From positions 1 to 43,349 of the forward strand of contig JAABUA010000024.1 in NCBI GenBank assembly GCA_011389515.1: a stretch of 43,349 nt of DNA, in the 5' to 3' direction. This DNA is from Desulfobacteraceae bacterium (GTDB taxonomy: Bacteria > Desulfobacterota > Desulfobacteria > Desulfobacterales > Desulfosalsimonadaceae). The notes below the pieces were generated by a model, which did no database searches, was not told the DNA's origin, and worked only from the letters and a program-made list of their open reading frames with translations. The position numbers and the translations under genes were made by a program. Every line of letters begins with the position of its first letter. Position 1 is the stretch's first letter. Of this stretch, positions 35,704 to 43,349 are shown piece by piece.

Positions 35704-37071
35704 TTATATCTCCGGGCCATCTTTTTCTTGTCCGGTATCTTCTTCTGGTGATTCATCGCTCCCGGTTTCATCAAACGTTGAATTTTCATCTGCTGTTTCT
35801 TCGGTCGATTTTTTACCGGCGGTTTCCGCATGTTTCGTTTCCATGGCAGCAGCGGCGGCTTCAATCCATTTCATGGCATTTTCTTCGGATATCTGGAAGT
35901 CTGCAACCAGGTCCGCAGCTCTCGCCTTGCTCAAATCCTCTATTGAAAAATAACCTTTTTCGAACAGCCTGTTTGCCAGGGACTCTTCCATATCCGGAAG
36001 TTTGACAAGGGAATCGAATCCGGACTGCAAACTTTCATTATACCGGGTTTCCCCTTTTACATCAAGATGCCATCCGGTCAGTTTCGATGCCAGTCTTACA
36101 TTCTGCCCCTGTTTTCCGATGGCGATGGATAAAAAGTCATCCGGAACGACAACTTCCATGGCATGGCTGGCTTCGTCTATGATCACACGGGAAATTTCCG
36201 CAGGTGCCAGGGCATTGCATACATATTTGGCCGGGTCCATGTGCCAGGGAATAATGTCGATTTTTTCCCCTCGCAGTTCCTGAACCACGGTTTGCACCCG
36301 GTTGCCCTTGACGCCAACGCACGCGCCTACCGGATCGATGTCCGAATCGTTCGATACAACCGCGATTTTGCCCCTGCTGCCGGCTTCCCTGGCGGCATTT
36401 ATTATTGTTACAAGCCCCTCGTTAATTTCGGGGACTTCGGATTTAAACAAATTGATCAGAAATTCCGGATGGGTCCGTGATAAAATGATCTGGGGACCGC
36501 GGCTTTCTTCATGGACCTTCAAAATATAGGCGCGCACCCTGTCGCCGCGGCGATATGTTTCATTGGGGATCTGCTCCCGACGCGGTAAAACGGCTTCCGC
36601 CTGCCCGAGATTGACGATGATTTCGTTGCGTGAGACCCGCTGGACGATCCCGTTGATGATTTCACCCTTCCGGTTGATGAAATTCTGGTAGACGACATTT
36701 CGCTCCGCCGCTTTCAGTTTCTGAATGATCACCTGTTTCGCTGACTGGGCCGCTATTCGTCCAAAAGTAGTGGTATCCATCTTGGTACCCAGACTGTCGC
36801 CGACCTCGCATTCCGGATCCAGTTTCCTGCCTTCTTCAAGTCCGATTTCAAAATCGGGTTCTTTGACGGTTTCAACAACATCTTTAAACTGGAAGACTTC
36901 GAGTTCGCCGGTCTCTTCGCTGTATTGAATCTCTATATCGATCTTGTTGCCGAATTTCTTTTTCACTGCGGAACGCAGGGCCTCTTCCAGGGTTTTCACA
37001 AGTACGTTGAAATCGATTCCCTTGTCCCGGCTGACCTGCTCGATGACGCGTTTCATGTCATTTATCAGCAT
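35704..37071 (-). CDS. nusA: transcription termination/antitermination protein NusA
   Basis: RNA-polymerase-binding factor of 455 residues. N-terminal domain (~1-130), S1 (~135-200; GIVQRVSRNEIIVNLG), two KH domains (~200-345; DPVGACVGVKGNRVQTVVQELRGE region and SIAIGKQGQNVRLASKL), one helix-hairpin-helix-type repeat (~365-415), then an acidic Ser/Glu/Asp tail. It lacks the second C-terminal acidic repeat of E. coli NusA. The ATG lies inside rimP (7-base overlap), with GGAGAC before it. Confidence 0.96.
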   Translation of the reverse strand: MLINDMKRVIEQVSRDKGIDFNVLVKTLEEALRSAVKKKFGNKIDIEIQYSEETGELEVFQFKDVVETVKEPDFEIGLEEGRKLDPECEVGDSLGTKMDTTTFGRIAAQSAKQVIIQKLKAAERNVVYQNFINRKGEIINGIVQRVSRNEIIVNLGQAEAVLPRREQIPNETYRRGDRVRAYILKVHEESRGPQIILSRTHPEFLINLFKSEVPEINEGLVTIINAAREAGSRGKIAVVSNDSDIDPVGACVGVKGNRVQTVVQELRGEKIDIIPWHMDPAKYVCNALAPAEISRVIIDEASHAMEVVVPDDFLSIAIGKQGQNVRLASKLTGWHLDVKGETRYNESLQSGFDSLVKLPDMEESLANRLFEKGYFSIEDLSKARAADLVADFQISEENAMKWIEAAAAAMETKHAETAGKKSTEETADENSTFDETGSDESPEEDTGQEKDGPEI

Positions 37072-37601
37072 GTTTTGTCTCCATTGTAATTCACAAGTCT
37101 TGCTTTGGTGATTTCCTGATACGGGATGGCAACGGATTCCGTACCAAGCATATGAAGTACGTAATCATCCAGGATTCCCAGGAGCACTCCGCTGAAATTT
37201 TTCTGCCCGCCAAGATTGTGCCGGGTGCGTATTTTTGCACTTTCCCCTGCAAATCTCATGAAATCATCTTTTTTAGAAAGCGGCCGGTCCGGCCCCGGTG
37301 ATGATATTTCCAGCATATACGGGATATCTGCGTCAAGTTTGATTTCAAGTATGTCTTTGAGCTGGTTGCTAATACCGGTACAGTCGGCAATGGTAACCCC
37401 CCCGGGCTTTCCGATATATGCTCGTAGAACCCAACCTACGGGTTCACGCTGATATTCGATATGAATCAGTTCCACGCCTTCTGCAGCACACAGCGGATCA
37501 GCGATCTCCCTCACCATGGATGCAACTTTTTCCGGGGCGAACGACATATCCCTTTTTGCCGCTGTTTTTTTTATTTTATCTCTTTTTCTGTTCTTTTTCA
37601 T
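37065..37601 (-). CDS. rimP: ribosome maturation factor RimP
   Basis: 30S assembly factor of 178 residues. EGVELIHIEYQREPVGWVLR, ADCTGISNQLKDILE and MLEISSPGPDRPL are diagnostic; the C-terminal SH3-like domain follows. The N-terminal 18 residues are Lys/Arg-rich, and an internal Met19 is an alternative start; neither has a good ribosome site. It begins the protein-coding part of the nusA-infB operon and overlaps nusA by 7 bases. Confidence 0.94.
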   Translation of the reverse strand: MKKNRKRDKIKKTAAKRDMSFAPEKVASMVREIADPLCAAEGVELIHIEYQREPVGWVLRAYIGKPGGVTIADCTGISNQLKDILEIKLDADIPYMLEISSPGPDRPLSKKDDFMRFAGESAKIRTRHNLGGQKNFSGVLLGILDDYVLHMLGTESVAIPYQEITKARLVNYNGDKTC

Positions 37602-37645
37602 AATCGCATTGCATACGATGCTGTTACATTTTTTTAAGAAAATAA

Positions 37646-37668
37646 AAAACGGGCTTTCTGCCCGTTTT
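37646..37668 (-). terminator. intrinsic terminator between tRNA-Gly and rimP
   Basis: AAAACGGGC (37646-37654) and GCCCGTTTT (37660-37668) make a perfect 9-bp stem with a 5-base loop; on the minus strand it runs straight into TTTTTTATTTTC. It lies about 80 bases downstream of the tRNA and about 45 upstream of rimP, so it may end the tRNA transcript or attenuate the operon. Confidence 0.8.
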
Positions 37669-37750
37669 GATCACTTACGCTACGTTTACGGTCCGGCACG
37701 GTTTTAAAGGTTGTCAAACCAGCACCCTTAAAACTTTCCTGCGTCTATAA

Positions 37751-37826
37751 TGGAGCGGGCAACGAGATTCGAACTCGCGACACCAAGCTTGGGAAGCTTG
37801 TACTCTACCAACTGAGCTATGCCCGC
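37751..37826 (-). tRNA. tRNA-Gly (anticodon CCC)
   Basis: A complete cloverleaf of 76 bases with encoded CCA. The acceptor stem is GCGGGC paired with GCCCGC, discriminator T, D-arm AGCTCAGTTGGTAGAG, anticodon arm CAAGC-TTCCCAA-GCTTG giving anticodon CCC, and T-arm with GTTCGAATC. The U73 discriminator agrees with glycine identity. Confidence 0.96.
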
Positions 37827-37845
37827 TCATTATTGGTCAACAGAT

Positions 37846-37874
37846 AAACTACGCAATAAAAATTCTTTTGTCAA
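37846..37874 (-). promoter_or_regulatory. predicted promoter of tRNA-Gly
   Basis: On the minus strand TTGACA (37874-37869) and TAGTTT (37851-37846) are 17 bases apart, about 20 bases before the mature tRNA 5' end. No other strong promoter is visible between here and rimP, so the tRNA and the rimP-pnp operon may share it. Confidence 0.6.
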
Positions 37875-37964
37875 TATCAAAAATAAGCGCAGCACCTTGC
37901 AAATGAACCCTTGCCGTATAAAAGGGATAACCGGTTGGGCCGAAAGACAATTTTGACATAGGTT

Positions 37965-38306
37965 TTAATCGAGCAGATCACGAATGGCTGTGAGTTCCCT
38001 TTGGAGTTCTTCGGCGGTAAGAGGGGGGACGGGTTTATGTTTTTGCGGAGGTTCGGATTTTAAATGTTTTTTTGCACCCTGTATGGTAAATTTTTTGTCG
38101 TAAAGCAGGTGCCTGATTTTTAAAATTTCTTCAATGTCTTTTTTCCGGTACAGGCGCTGACCGGATTCACTTCTGCCCGGTCGAATATTTTTAAATTCCG
38201 ATTCCCAGAATCTGAGTATATACCCGGCCAGCCCGGTGATGTCGGTGACTTCGCCGATTTTGAAATACAGTTTGTCAGGTATGTTTGTTTCGGATTCGGG
38301 GTGCAT
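37965..38306 (-). CDS. MerR-family transcriptional regulator
   Basis: Small regulator of 113 residues. A winged helix-turn-helix of MerR type spans about 14-80: YFKIGEVTDITGLAGYILRFWE, then SGQRLYRKKDIEEILKIRHLL and FTIQGAKKHL. No C-terminal ligand domain or Cys sensor is visible, only a short helical tail (LTAEELQRELTAIRDLL). The frame is open to a TTG at 38354; the ATG at 38306 is taken, but no ribosome site supports either. In many proteobacteria a MerR gene like this follows ihfA after pheT; here ihfA is absent. Confidence 0.82.
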   Translation of the reverse strand: MHPESETNIPDKLYFKIGEVTDITGLAGYILRFWESEFKNIRPGRSESGQRLYRKKDIEEILKIRHLLYDKKFTIQGAKKHLKSEPPQKHKPVPPLTAEELQRELTAIRDLLD

Positions 38307-38446
38307 GCCAAAATGCCAAATAAAAGTTGTATACAGCGACCCGTCGGCTGCCAATATTTTGCAAAGTGTCCAAAACGGGGTCGATCATACCAGAAAATCG
38401 CAAATGTTTTCAAGGAATAATCGAAGAATCGAATGTCGCTTGCAAC

Positions 38447-40861
38447 TTACTCAGGAAGCCCCGCGTCAAAAGCGGACAGCAGCTTTTCCGTGATCTCCTG
38501 GTGAAGGGCATTTACCGGCCCGTCTTCGAGGGTTTGTTCATGGGAACGGTAGGTTATTCGGATTGACAGGCTTTTTTTCCCCGGTGCAATGGGCTTTCCC
38601 CGGTAAACATCAAAAATTGCGATATCTTCCATGATATTCACCTGTGATGCTTCGATTTCCGTTATGATATCCGCAGCCGCCACATTTTCATCCATAATCA
38701 GCGTCATATCACGCGAGGTGGCTGGAAATCTGGGAACCTGGACGAAGCCGGTGACTTCCGGCACAAGAGACATCAGCAAGTCGACATTGATTTCAAAAGC
38801 AAATACCGGTTGGCGAATATCGAAGCGGTCTAAAACGGAAGGCTTGATCTCCCCGATGATTCCTATATCCGTATTGTCTGCAAAGACGATCGCGCTGCAT
38901 CCCGGGTGGGTATATCCGCAACGGTCAGGAGGGGCTTGCCGGCAGGCAACCGGTTTTATTTTGAGCGCCATAAAAAGGGACTCCAGTGCGCCTTTCATAT
39001 CATAGAAGTCGCATGGGACCGTTTTTTCCTTCCAGAGACGGGGGCGCCGCGCACCCGTCCAAACCGCCGACAGAAGGCCTGTTTCTTCCGGCAGTTCTTC
39101 CAGGCCGTGGCTGTAAAATGCCTTGCCGATTTCAAAAAACTGCAGGTCCTGCTCCTGCCGGAAAATGTTTTTCTGACATGCTTCAAGCAGGGAAGGGATC
39201 AAGGATGTGCGCATCACCGACTGGTTTTCGGAAATCGGGTTTAATACCGGCAGTTCCTTCCATCGGATGTCGCCATCCGGCAATTCCAGCCTCTCCCCGT
39301 TTTTCGCGGTGAAGCTGTAATGGATGGTTTCATTGAAGCCAAAACCGGCCATCAGTTCCCGAATATCGGCTTTCACCGCAAAGCTGCGCAAGGGCGGCTG
39401 CGTTTTGGCCGACACAACAGGGAATGTCGTAGGAATGTTGTCATATCCTGACAGCCTGGCCACTTCTTCCATGAGGTCCTCTGGTCGGCTCACATCCACC
39501 CGAAAGGACGGACGGAGTACCTCCATGGTGTCGGGGTTGGTTTTCGTAACGGCAAATTCAACTGAAAAGAGGTGACGTGCAATTTCTTCCGCCGTCAGGC
39601 TGGTCCCCAGGTGGCTGTTGGTTTTCTCTGTACCCAGTCGTATCGGTTCAATGTTTTTGCGACCGGGATATTCGTCTATGGCTCCCCTGGCAATGGTTCC
39701 GCCTGCTGTTTCCGCCATTAGCATGGCCGCGCGGTTCATCGCGTAAACAGTCCCTTCCGGATCAACCCCCCGCTCAAAACGGTAGGAAGCGTCCGTGGAC
39801 AGTCCAAGGCGTTTGCTGGTTTTGCGGATGGAAACCGGATCAAAGTGGGCGCTTTCAATCAATACATCCGTAGTGTCATCTTCAATTTCCGAGTTTTCGC
39901 CCCCCATAACACCGGCGACGGCAACGGGCCCGTGCCCGTCACAGATCATGAGCATGTCCTCTTCGATGCGTCTTTGCTTTCCATCCAGCGTGGTAAACGT
40001 CCGTTCCGATGCCGATAAAGTCCTCACCACGATGCGCTTTTCGGCAAGCTGATGAAAATCAAAGGCATGAAGCGGTTGTCCCGTCTCCATCATTACATAA
40101 TTGGTGATATCGACGATGTTGTTTATGGGTTTGATCCCAATGGAAAGCAGCCGTCTCTGCAGCCATTCCGGGGATTTCTGAACCTTGATGCCGGTAAGCA
40201 GGCGTGCCGAGTAGCGGGGACACATATCCGGACTTTCTATCGTAACGGATGTCATCTCGTGGATAACCGCATCCGATTCCCGGATCTGGATGTCGGGACG
40301 ATTCAGCTTCTTGTTCAGCAGGGCGGCGACTTCCCTGGCAATCCCTGTAAAGCTGAGGCAGTCCGGGCGGTTTGGTGTCAGGCCGATCTCAAAAACCGTA
40401 TCGGATAGGCAAAGCGCATCGGTCAGAGGTGTTCCGGGATGGATGGCATCGTCTACAATCATGATTCCGGATGCGTCCCTGCCGAGACCGAGTTCGGTTT
40501 CGCTGCAGAGCATGCCTTCGGATGCCTGTCCGCGAATGCTGCCGCTTTCGATACGGGTACCGGAAGGCAGCACCGTGCCGGGCATCGCACAGGCTGCGAT
40601 CATTCCCGTTTTTATATTCGGCGCCCCGCACACGATCCGGCAAATCCTGCCGCCGGTGTCCACGCTGCAGCATGCGAGCCTGTCCGCATCGGGGTGTGGC
40701 GTGATATCTGTAATTTTTCCGGCAACGACACCTGTGAGGTGCTCGTAAGGATCGATTACGGCTTCCACTTCAAAGCCGGCCATGGTAAGCATGTCCGCAA
40801 GTTCCACCGGTTTTATATCTATATCGACATACTGGCGTAACCAGTCCAGGCTGATTTTCAT
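38447..40861 (-). CDS. pheT: phenylalanyl-tRNA synthetase beta subunit
   Basis: Beta chain of the alpha2-beta2 enzyme, 804 residues. Order: N-terminal tRNA-binding OB fold (~40-150; ITPHPDADRLACCSV), B3/B4 editing domain (~210-385), B5 (~400-470), catalytic-like core and C-terminal FDX-ACB anticodon-binding domain (~710-804; RFPATSRDMTLIM). It starts one base after the pheS stop, with GAGGCAG before the ATG, so the two subunits are made together. Confidence 0.96.
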   Translation of the reverse strand: MKISLDWLRQYVDIDIKPVELADMLTMAGFEVEAVIDPYEHLTGVVAGKITDITPHPDADRLACCSVDTGGRICRIVCGAPNIKTGMIAACAMPGTVLPSGTRIESGSIRGQASEGMLCSETELGLGRDASGIMIVDDAIHPGTPLTDALCLSDTVFEIGLTPNRPDCLSFTGIAREVAALLNKKLNRPDIQIRESDAVIHEMTSVTIESPDMCPRYSARLLTGIKVQKSPEWLQRRLLSIGIKPINNIVDITNYVMMETGQPLHAFDFHQLAEKRIVVRTLSASERTFTTLDGKQRRIEEDMLMICDGHGPVAVAGVMGGENSEIEDDTTDVLIESAHFDPVSIRKTSKRLGLSTDASYRFERGVDPEGTVYAMNRAAMLMAETAGGTIARGAIDEYPGRKNIEPIRLGTEKTNSHLGTSLTAEEIARHLFSVEFAVTKTNPDTMEVLRPSFRVDVSRPEDLMEEVARLSGYDNIPTTFPVVSAKTQPPLRSFAVKADIRELMAGFGFNETIHYSFTAKNGERLELPDGDIRWKELPVLNPISENQSVMRTSLIPSLLEACQKNIFRQEQDLQFFEIGKAFYSHGLEELPEETGLLSAVWTGARRPRLWKEKTVPCDFYDMKGALESLFMALKIKPVACRQAPPDRCGYTHPGCSAIVFADNTDIGIIGEIKPSVLDRFDIRQPVFAFEINVDLLMSLVPEVTGFVQVPRFPATSRDMTLIMDENVAAADIITEIEASQVNIMEDIAIFDVYRGKPIAPGKKSLSIRITYRSHEQTLEDGPVNALHQEITEKLLSAFDAGLPE

Positions 40862-40862
40862 T

Positions 40863-41870
40863 TTAAAACTGCCTCAAGAACCTGATATCACTTTCGAAAA
40901 ACATTCGAAGATCGTTGATTCCATATTTGAGCATTGCAAGCCGCTCCACGCCCATGCCGAAAGCGAAGCCTGAATATTTTGACGTATTGTATCCGACGTT
41001 TTCAAAAACGGCCGGGTGGACCATGCCGCATCCGAGCACTTCGAGCCAGCCGGTACCCGAGCAGACCTTGCAGCCTTCACCCCTGCATATGACGCACTGG
41101 ATATCCACCTCGGCGCTCGGTTCCGTAAAAGGGAAGAAGCTGGGTCTGAACCGTAACCCGGTTTCCTCGTCAAACATCTGCTGTACAAAGAGGGTGAGAA
41201 GTCCCTTGAGATCCCCGAATGAAACGGTTTCGTCGACAAGGAGGCCTTCAACCTGATGAAACATGGGGGTATGGGTCAAATCAGAATCGCATCGGTATAC
41301 TTTTCCGGGGGCGATGATCCTGACCGGAGGCTCGCTGGCCTCCATGAAACGAACCTGGATGGGCGATGTATGGGTTCTCAGAACGATGTTTTCGGAGATA
41401 TAGAACGTATCCTGCATATCCCTGGCAGGATGATCCCTGGGAATATTGAGGGCTTCGAAATTGTAGTAATCGGTTTCCACTTCCGGGCCTTCCGCAATAT
41501 CGAAGCCCATGCGCTCGAAAATGTCGCATATGCGCTTTGTGATGCGTGTGACCGGATGAAGTGATCCCCGGGGGGATAACCGGCCTGGAAGGGATACATC
41601 GATTGCGTCGGCGGTGTCTTTTGCAGATAAGGCGAGTTTTGAGAGGGCTTTTTCCGCCGCCTTTTCAATTGCCTTTTTTGTCTGATTGGCCTTTTTTCCG
41701 GCTTCCGGGCGCTGATCCGCCGGAAGAGATGCGATATCCCTTAAATACTGTGTAACAGCCCCTTTTCGTCCCACATATCGGACGGTAACCGCCTTGACCT
41801 GTTCGATATCGCCTGCTTTTTCAATCTCTTCAAGCGCTTCGGTCCTGATCTGTTCGATTGACTTGTTCAA
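40863..41870 (-). CDS. pheS: phenylalanyl-tRNA synthetase alpha subunit
   Basis: Catalytic alpha chain, 335 residues. N-terminal coiled coil (1-~90), then class II core with [32 protein letters not shown] (motif 2 region) and [18 protein letters not shown] (motif 3). The first usable codon in frame is TTG at 41870, and no ATG or GTG lies upstream in frame, so TTG is the likely start; the ribosome site is weak (GGATAAAG). The rare start might lower its expression relative to the L20/L35 genes upstream. Confidence 0.94.
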   Translation of the reverse strand: MNKSIEQIRTEALEEIEKAGDIEQVKAVTVRYVGRKGAVTQYLRDIASLPADQRPEAGKKANQTKKAIEKAAEKALSKLALSAKDTADAIDVSLPGRLSPRGSLHPVTRITKRICDIFERMGFDIAEGPEVETDYYNFEALNIPRDHPARDMQDTFYISENIVLRTHTSPIQVRFMEASEPPVRIIAPGKVYRCDSDLTHTPMFHQVEGLLVDETVSFGDLKGLLTLFVQQMFDEETGLRFRPSFFPFTEPSAEVDIQCVICRGEGCKVCSGTGWLEVLGCGMVHPAVFENVGYNTSKYSGFAFGMGVERLAMLKYGINDLRMFFESDIRFLRQF

Positions 41871-41985
41871 TTTGAAACTTTATCCGATTGCTGTAGACGC
41901 CGTCCGGAACGCATGTGCCGTTTGGCGTGCTTGTGTTGCGGACCTGTCCACGGGCCGGCGGTTTTTGTTGACGCATTACATGAGC

Positions 41986-42336
41986 TTACAGATGGTCAGC
42001 TGCCGTGGAAGCAATCCGTGAAAATGCATAGGGATCGGAAACGGCCAGTTCTGCAAGAACCTTGCGGTCGATTTCGATATTCGCCTTTTTCAAACCGCTG
42101 ATAAGCTTGCTGTATGACAGGTCATTCATTCGGGATGCCGCATTGATCCGGATAATCCAGAGGCGCCTGAATTCTCTTTTTTTGACTTTGCGATCCCGGT
42201 AGGCGTACATCAGCGCCTTGTCCAGGGCATCTGCGGCGGTTCGATAAAGCTTGCTCCGACCACCCGTGAATCCCCGGGCCAGTTTCAATACTTTTTTACG
42301 GCGATGTCTCGCCTTGTATCCTCTTTTGACTCGCAT
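41986..42336 (-). CDS. rplT: 50S ribosomal protein L20
   Basis: Assembly-initiating 23S-rRNA-binding protein bL20, 116 residues. [34 protein letters not shown] and [12 protein letters not shown] are diagnostic. AGGAG precedes the ATG. In E. coli and Bacillus L20 represses its own operon by binding leader RNA; the 294-base infC-rpmI gap here could hold such a site. Confidence 0.97.
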   Translation of the reverse strand: MRVKRGYKARHRRKKVLKLARGFTGGRSKLYRTAADALDKALMYAYRDRKVKKREFRRLWIIRINAASRMNDLSYSKLISGLKKANIEIDRKVLAELAVSDPYAFSRIASTAADHL

Positions 42337-42378
42337 GGTTTTGCTCCTGTTTATGCGTCTTTTTTATCGCTTACATTT

Positions 42379-42576
42379 TTATCCGTATGGAAGCATACGC
42401 CGGATCTGCTTCATGTTGGTCGCGTCGGCGACCTGCTTTTCCCGCAGCGCGCGTTTTCTTTTCCGCGTTTTTTTGGTCAGTATATGGCTCGCATGGGATT
42501 TCGAAAAAACATATTTGCCCGTGCCGGTCTTTTTGAATCGCTTGGCCGCGGCGCGGTTGGTTTTCATTTTAGGCAT
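42379..42576 (-). CDS. rpmI: 50S ribosomal protein L35
   Basis: bL35 of 65 residues, beginning [18 protein letters not shown]. The frame has an ATG six bases earlier, but AAGGAGC is only one or two bases from that codon and seven from the ATG at 42576, and 65 residues is the usual family length. It lies between infC and rplT. Confidence 0.95.
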   Translation of the reverse strand: MPKMKTNRAAAKRFKKTGTGKYVFSKSHASHILTKKTRKRKRALREKQVADATNMKQIRRMLPYG

Positions 42577-42650
42577 TGTCATGCTCCTTATACGAAGTAT
42601 TGTAAAACATCGAAAGATGCACCATTGTTACTAAAACGTCAATAAAAATC

Positions 42651-42684
42651 ACATGGCGCGGCAAAAATACGTTCCGCGCCATGT
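42651..42684 (-). promoter_or_regulatory. strong hairpin in the infC-rpmI intergenic region
   Basis: ACATGGCGCGG (42651-42661) pairs perfectly with CCGCGCCATGT (42674-42684), 11 bp around a 12-base loop; on the minus strand it is followed by GATTTTTATTG. It looks like a partial terminator/attenuator. A second small GC hairpin (GCCGG-CCCT-CCGGC, near 42742-42756) lies upstream. An L20-responsive leader is possible but no pseudoknot was traced. Confidence 0.6.
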
Positions 42685-42876
42685 ATTTCAATCCGTAAAA
42701 GACCGTGACAGGCAGTATGCAATTTGTTTCCGGTTGCTTATGCCGGCCCTCCGGCCTGATATAATCGTCAGAGCCGCATGTGCCAAAAGCGGGGCATGCA
42801 GCTATTATTTAAAACAATTTCGAGTCTGTCATATCTTCTATATTTAAAAGTTTGTCAACAAGGAAAACAAATTTTT

Positions 42877-43349
42877 TTATTTCGGACTCAGGACCATTGT
42901 CATGGTTCTGCCTTCCATTTTGGGATACTGTTCTACCGCGGCAAATTCGCCGGCTTTTTCGGAAACCTCCTGCAGGAGTTCTCTGGCACGCTCTGTCATC
43001 GTGATTTCACGGCCGCGAAACATCACCGTTACCTTCACTTTGAATTTTTTCTCAATAAATCGTTTCAGGTGCCCAAGTTTGATTTCAAGATCATGGATAT
43101 CTGTTTTGGGGCGGAGCTTGATTTCCTTGATCTGAAAGGTCGCCTGTTTTTTTCTGGCTTCCTGCTGCTTTTTGTCCTGCTGGTATTTGAACCGTCCATA
43201 ATCCATGATCTTGCATACAGGCGGTTTCGCATTGGGCGAAACTTCCACCAGGTCAAGACCGAAGTCTTCTGCGGTGGTCATGGCGGACTGAAATGGTAAA
43301 ACACCCAGCTGATTCCCTTCAGGGTCGATCACCCTGACTTCCTTTGCCT
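42877..43349 (-). CDS. infC: translation initiation factor IF-3 (5' end outside window)
   Basis: IF-3 checks start-codon pairing and keeps ribosomal subunits apart. The visible part has about 157 residues and reads through the right window edge (AKEVRVIDPEGNQLGV is open to the last base), so the start is missing. SPNAKPPVCKIMDYGRFKYQ (end of the N-domain and linker) and FRGREITMTERARELL (C-domain) are diagnostic; the C-terminus is complete (GRTMTMVLSPK). It is followed by rpmI, rplT, pheS and pheT. Confidence 0.96.
   Translation of the reverse strand, partial: AKEVRVIDPEGNQLGVLPFQSAMTTAEDFGLDLVEVSPNAKPPVCKIMDYGRFKYQQDKKQQEARKKQATFQIKEIKLRPKTDIHDLEIKLGHLKRFIEKKFKVKVTVMFRGREITMTERARELLQEVSEKAGEFAAVEQYPKMEGRTMTMVLSPK

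Noticed and set aside
42837-42858. TTGACA on the minus strand as a promoter for rpmI
   Set aside because: No acceptable -10 lies at 16-18 bases; the match is probably chance in an A/T-rich stretch.
1-43349. CRISPR arrays, insertion sequences, prophage or integrase genes
   Set aside because: No repeat-spacer pattern, transposase, integrase or tRNA-end duplication was seen; the tRNA-Gly is flanked by housekeeping genes.

Overview
The window looks like chromosomal core-genome DNA from an anaerobic or microaerophilic Gram-negative bacterium, most likely a sulfate-reducing Desulfobacterota (Desulfobacterales-like). This is inferred from gene content, not from a search: a long PPi-type phosphofructokinase, class I [4Fe-4S] fumarase, rubrerythrin, a rubredoxin-DUF2231 fusion, a DUF134/Mrp pair, DUF547, hemerythrin, and a Thi4 of the sulfide-using (His) type. 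I see no insertion sequences, phage genes, CRISPR arrays or integrases. Genes are densely packed and mostly on the minus strand.

Left part (1-8.5 kb): acetyl-CoA acyltransferase (+) and serC (-) converge on a shared terminator. hisD, a DUF134 regulator, an Mrp/NBP35 ATPase, glucokinase and a DUF547 protein follow on the plus strand, with an aldo/keto reductase (-) facing them.

8.6-15.1 kb (minus strand): a compact SOS-mutagenesis locus read lexA, DUF72, catalytically degenerate Y-family polymerase (ImuB-like, with a QLTLF clamp-binding motif), hemerythrin, DnaE2/ImuC-type polymerase. The order resembles the lexA-imuA-imuB-dnaE2 cassette, but no ImuA is visible; a DUF72 protein overlaps lexA by ATGA, and a hemerythrin gene is inserted just before dnaE2. 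This is the most unusual system here. The lexA promoter is clear (TTGACA-17-TATTCT) and is overlaid by four phased GTAAA repeats.

15.3-22.7 kb: a small hypothetical protein divergent from lexA, an O-methyltransferase, PPi-PFK (-), rubredoxin-DUF2231 (+) whose stop codon overlaps that of a Cys-tailed FKBP-like protein (-), rubrerythrin (+), and class I fumarate hydratase (-).

22.9-27.1 kb (minus): a TPP riboswitch with an intrinsic terminator precedes thi4-thiC. Upstream of that lie dut, a YycJ-like metallo-beta-lactamase protein and a hypothetical protein.

27.1-37.9 kb (minus): the classic translation/RNA operon, tRNA-Gly(CCC), rimP, nusA, infB, ylxP (DUF503), rbfA, nrnA, truB, rpsO, pnp. 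It parallels the E. coli metY-rimP-nusA-infB-rbfA-truB-rpsO-pnp order, with a glycine tRNA in the metY position and a long hairpin in the pnp leader.

38-43.3 kb (minus): infC (cut by the window edge), rpmI, rplT, pheS (apparent TTG start), pheT and a MerR-type regulator, another conserved bacterial cluster.
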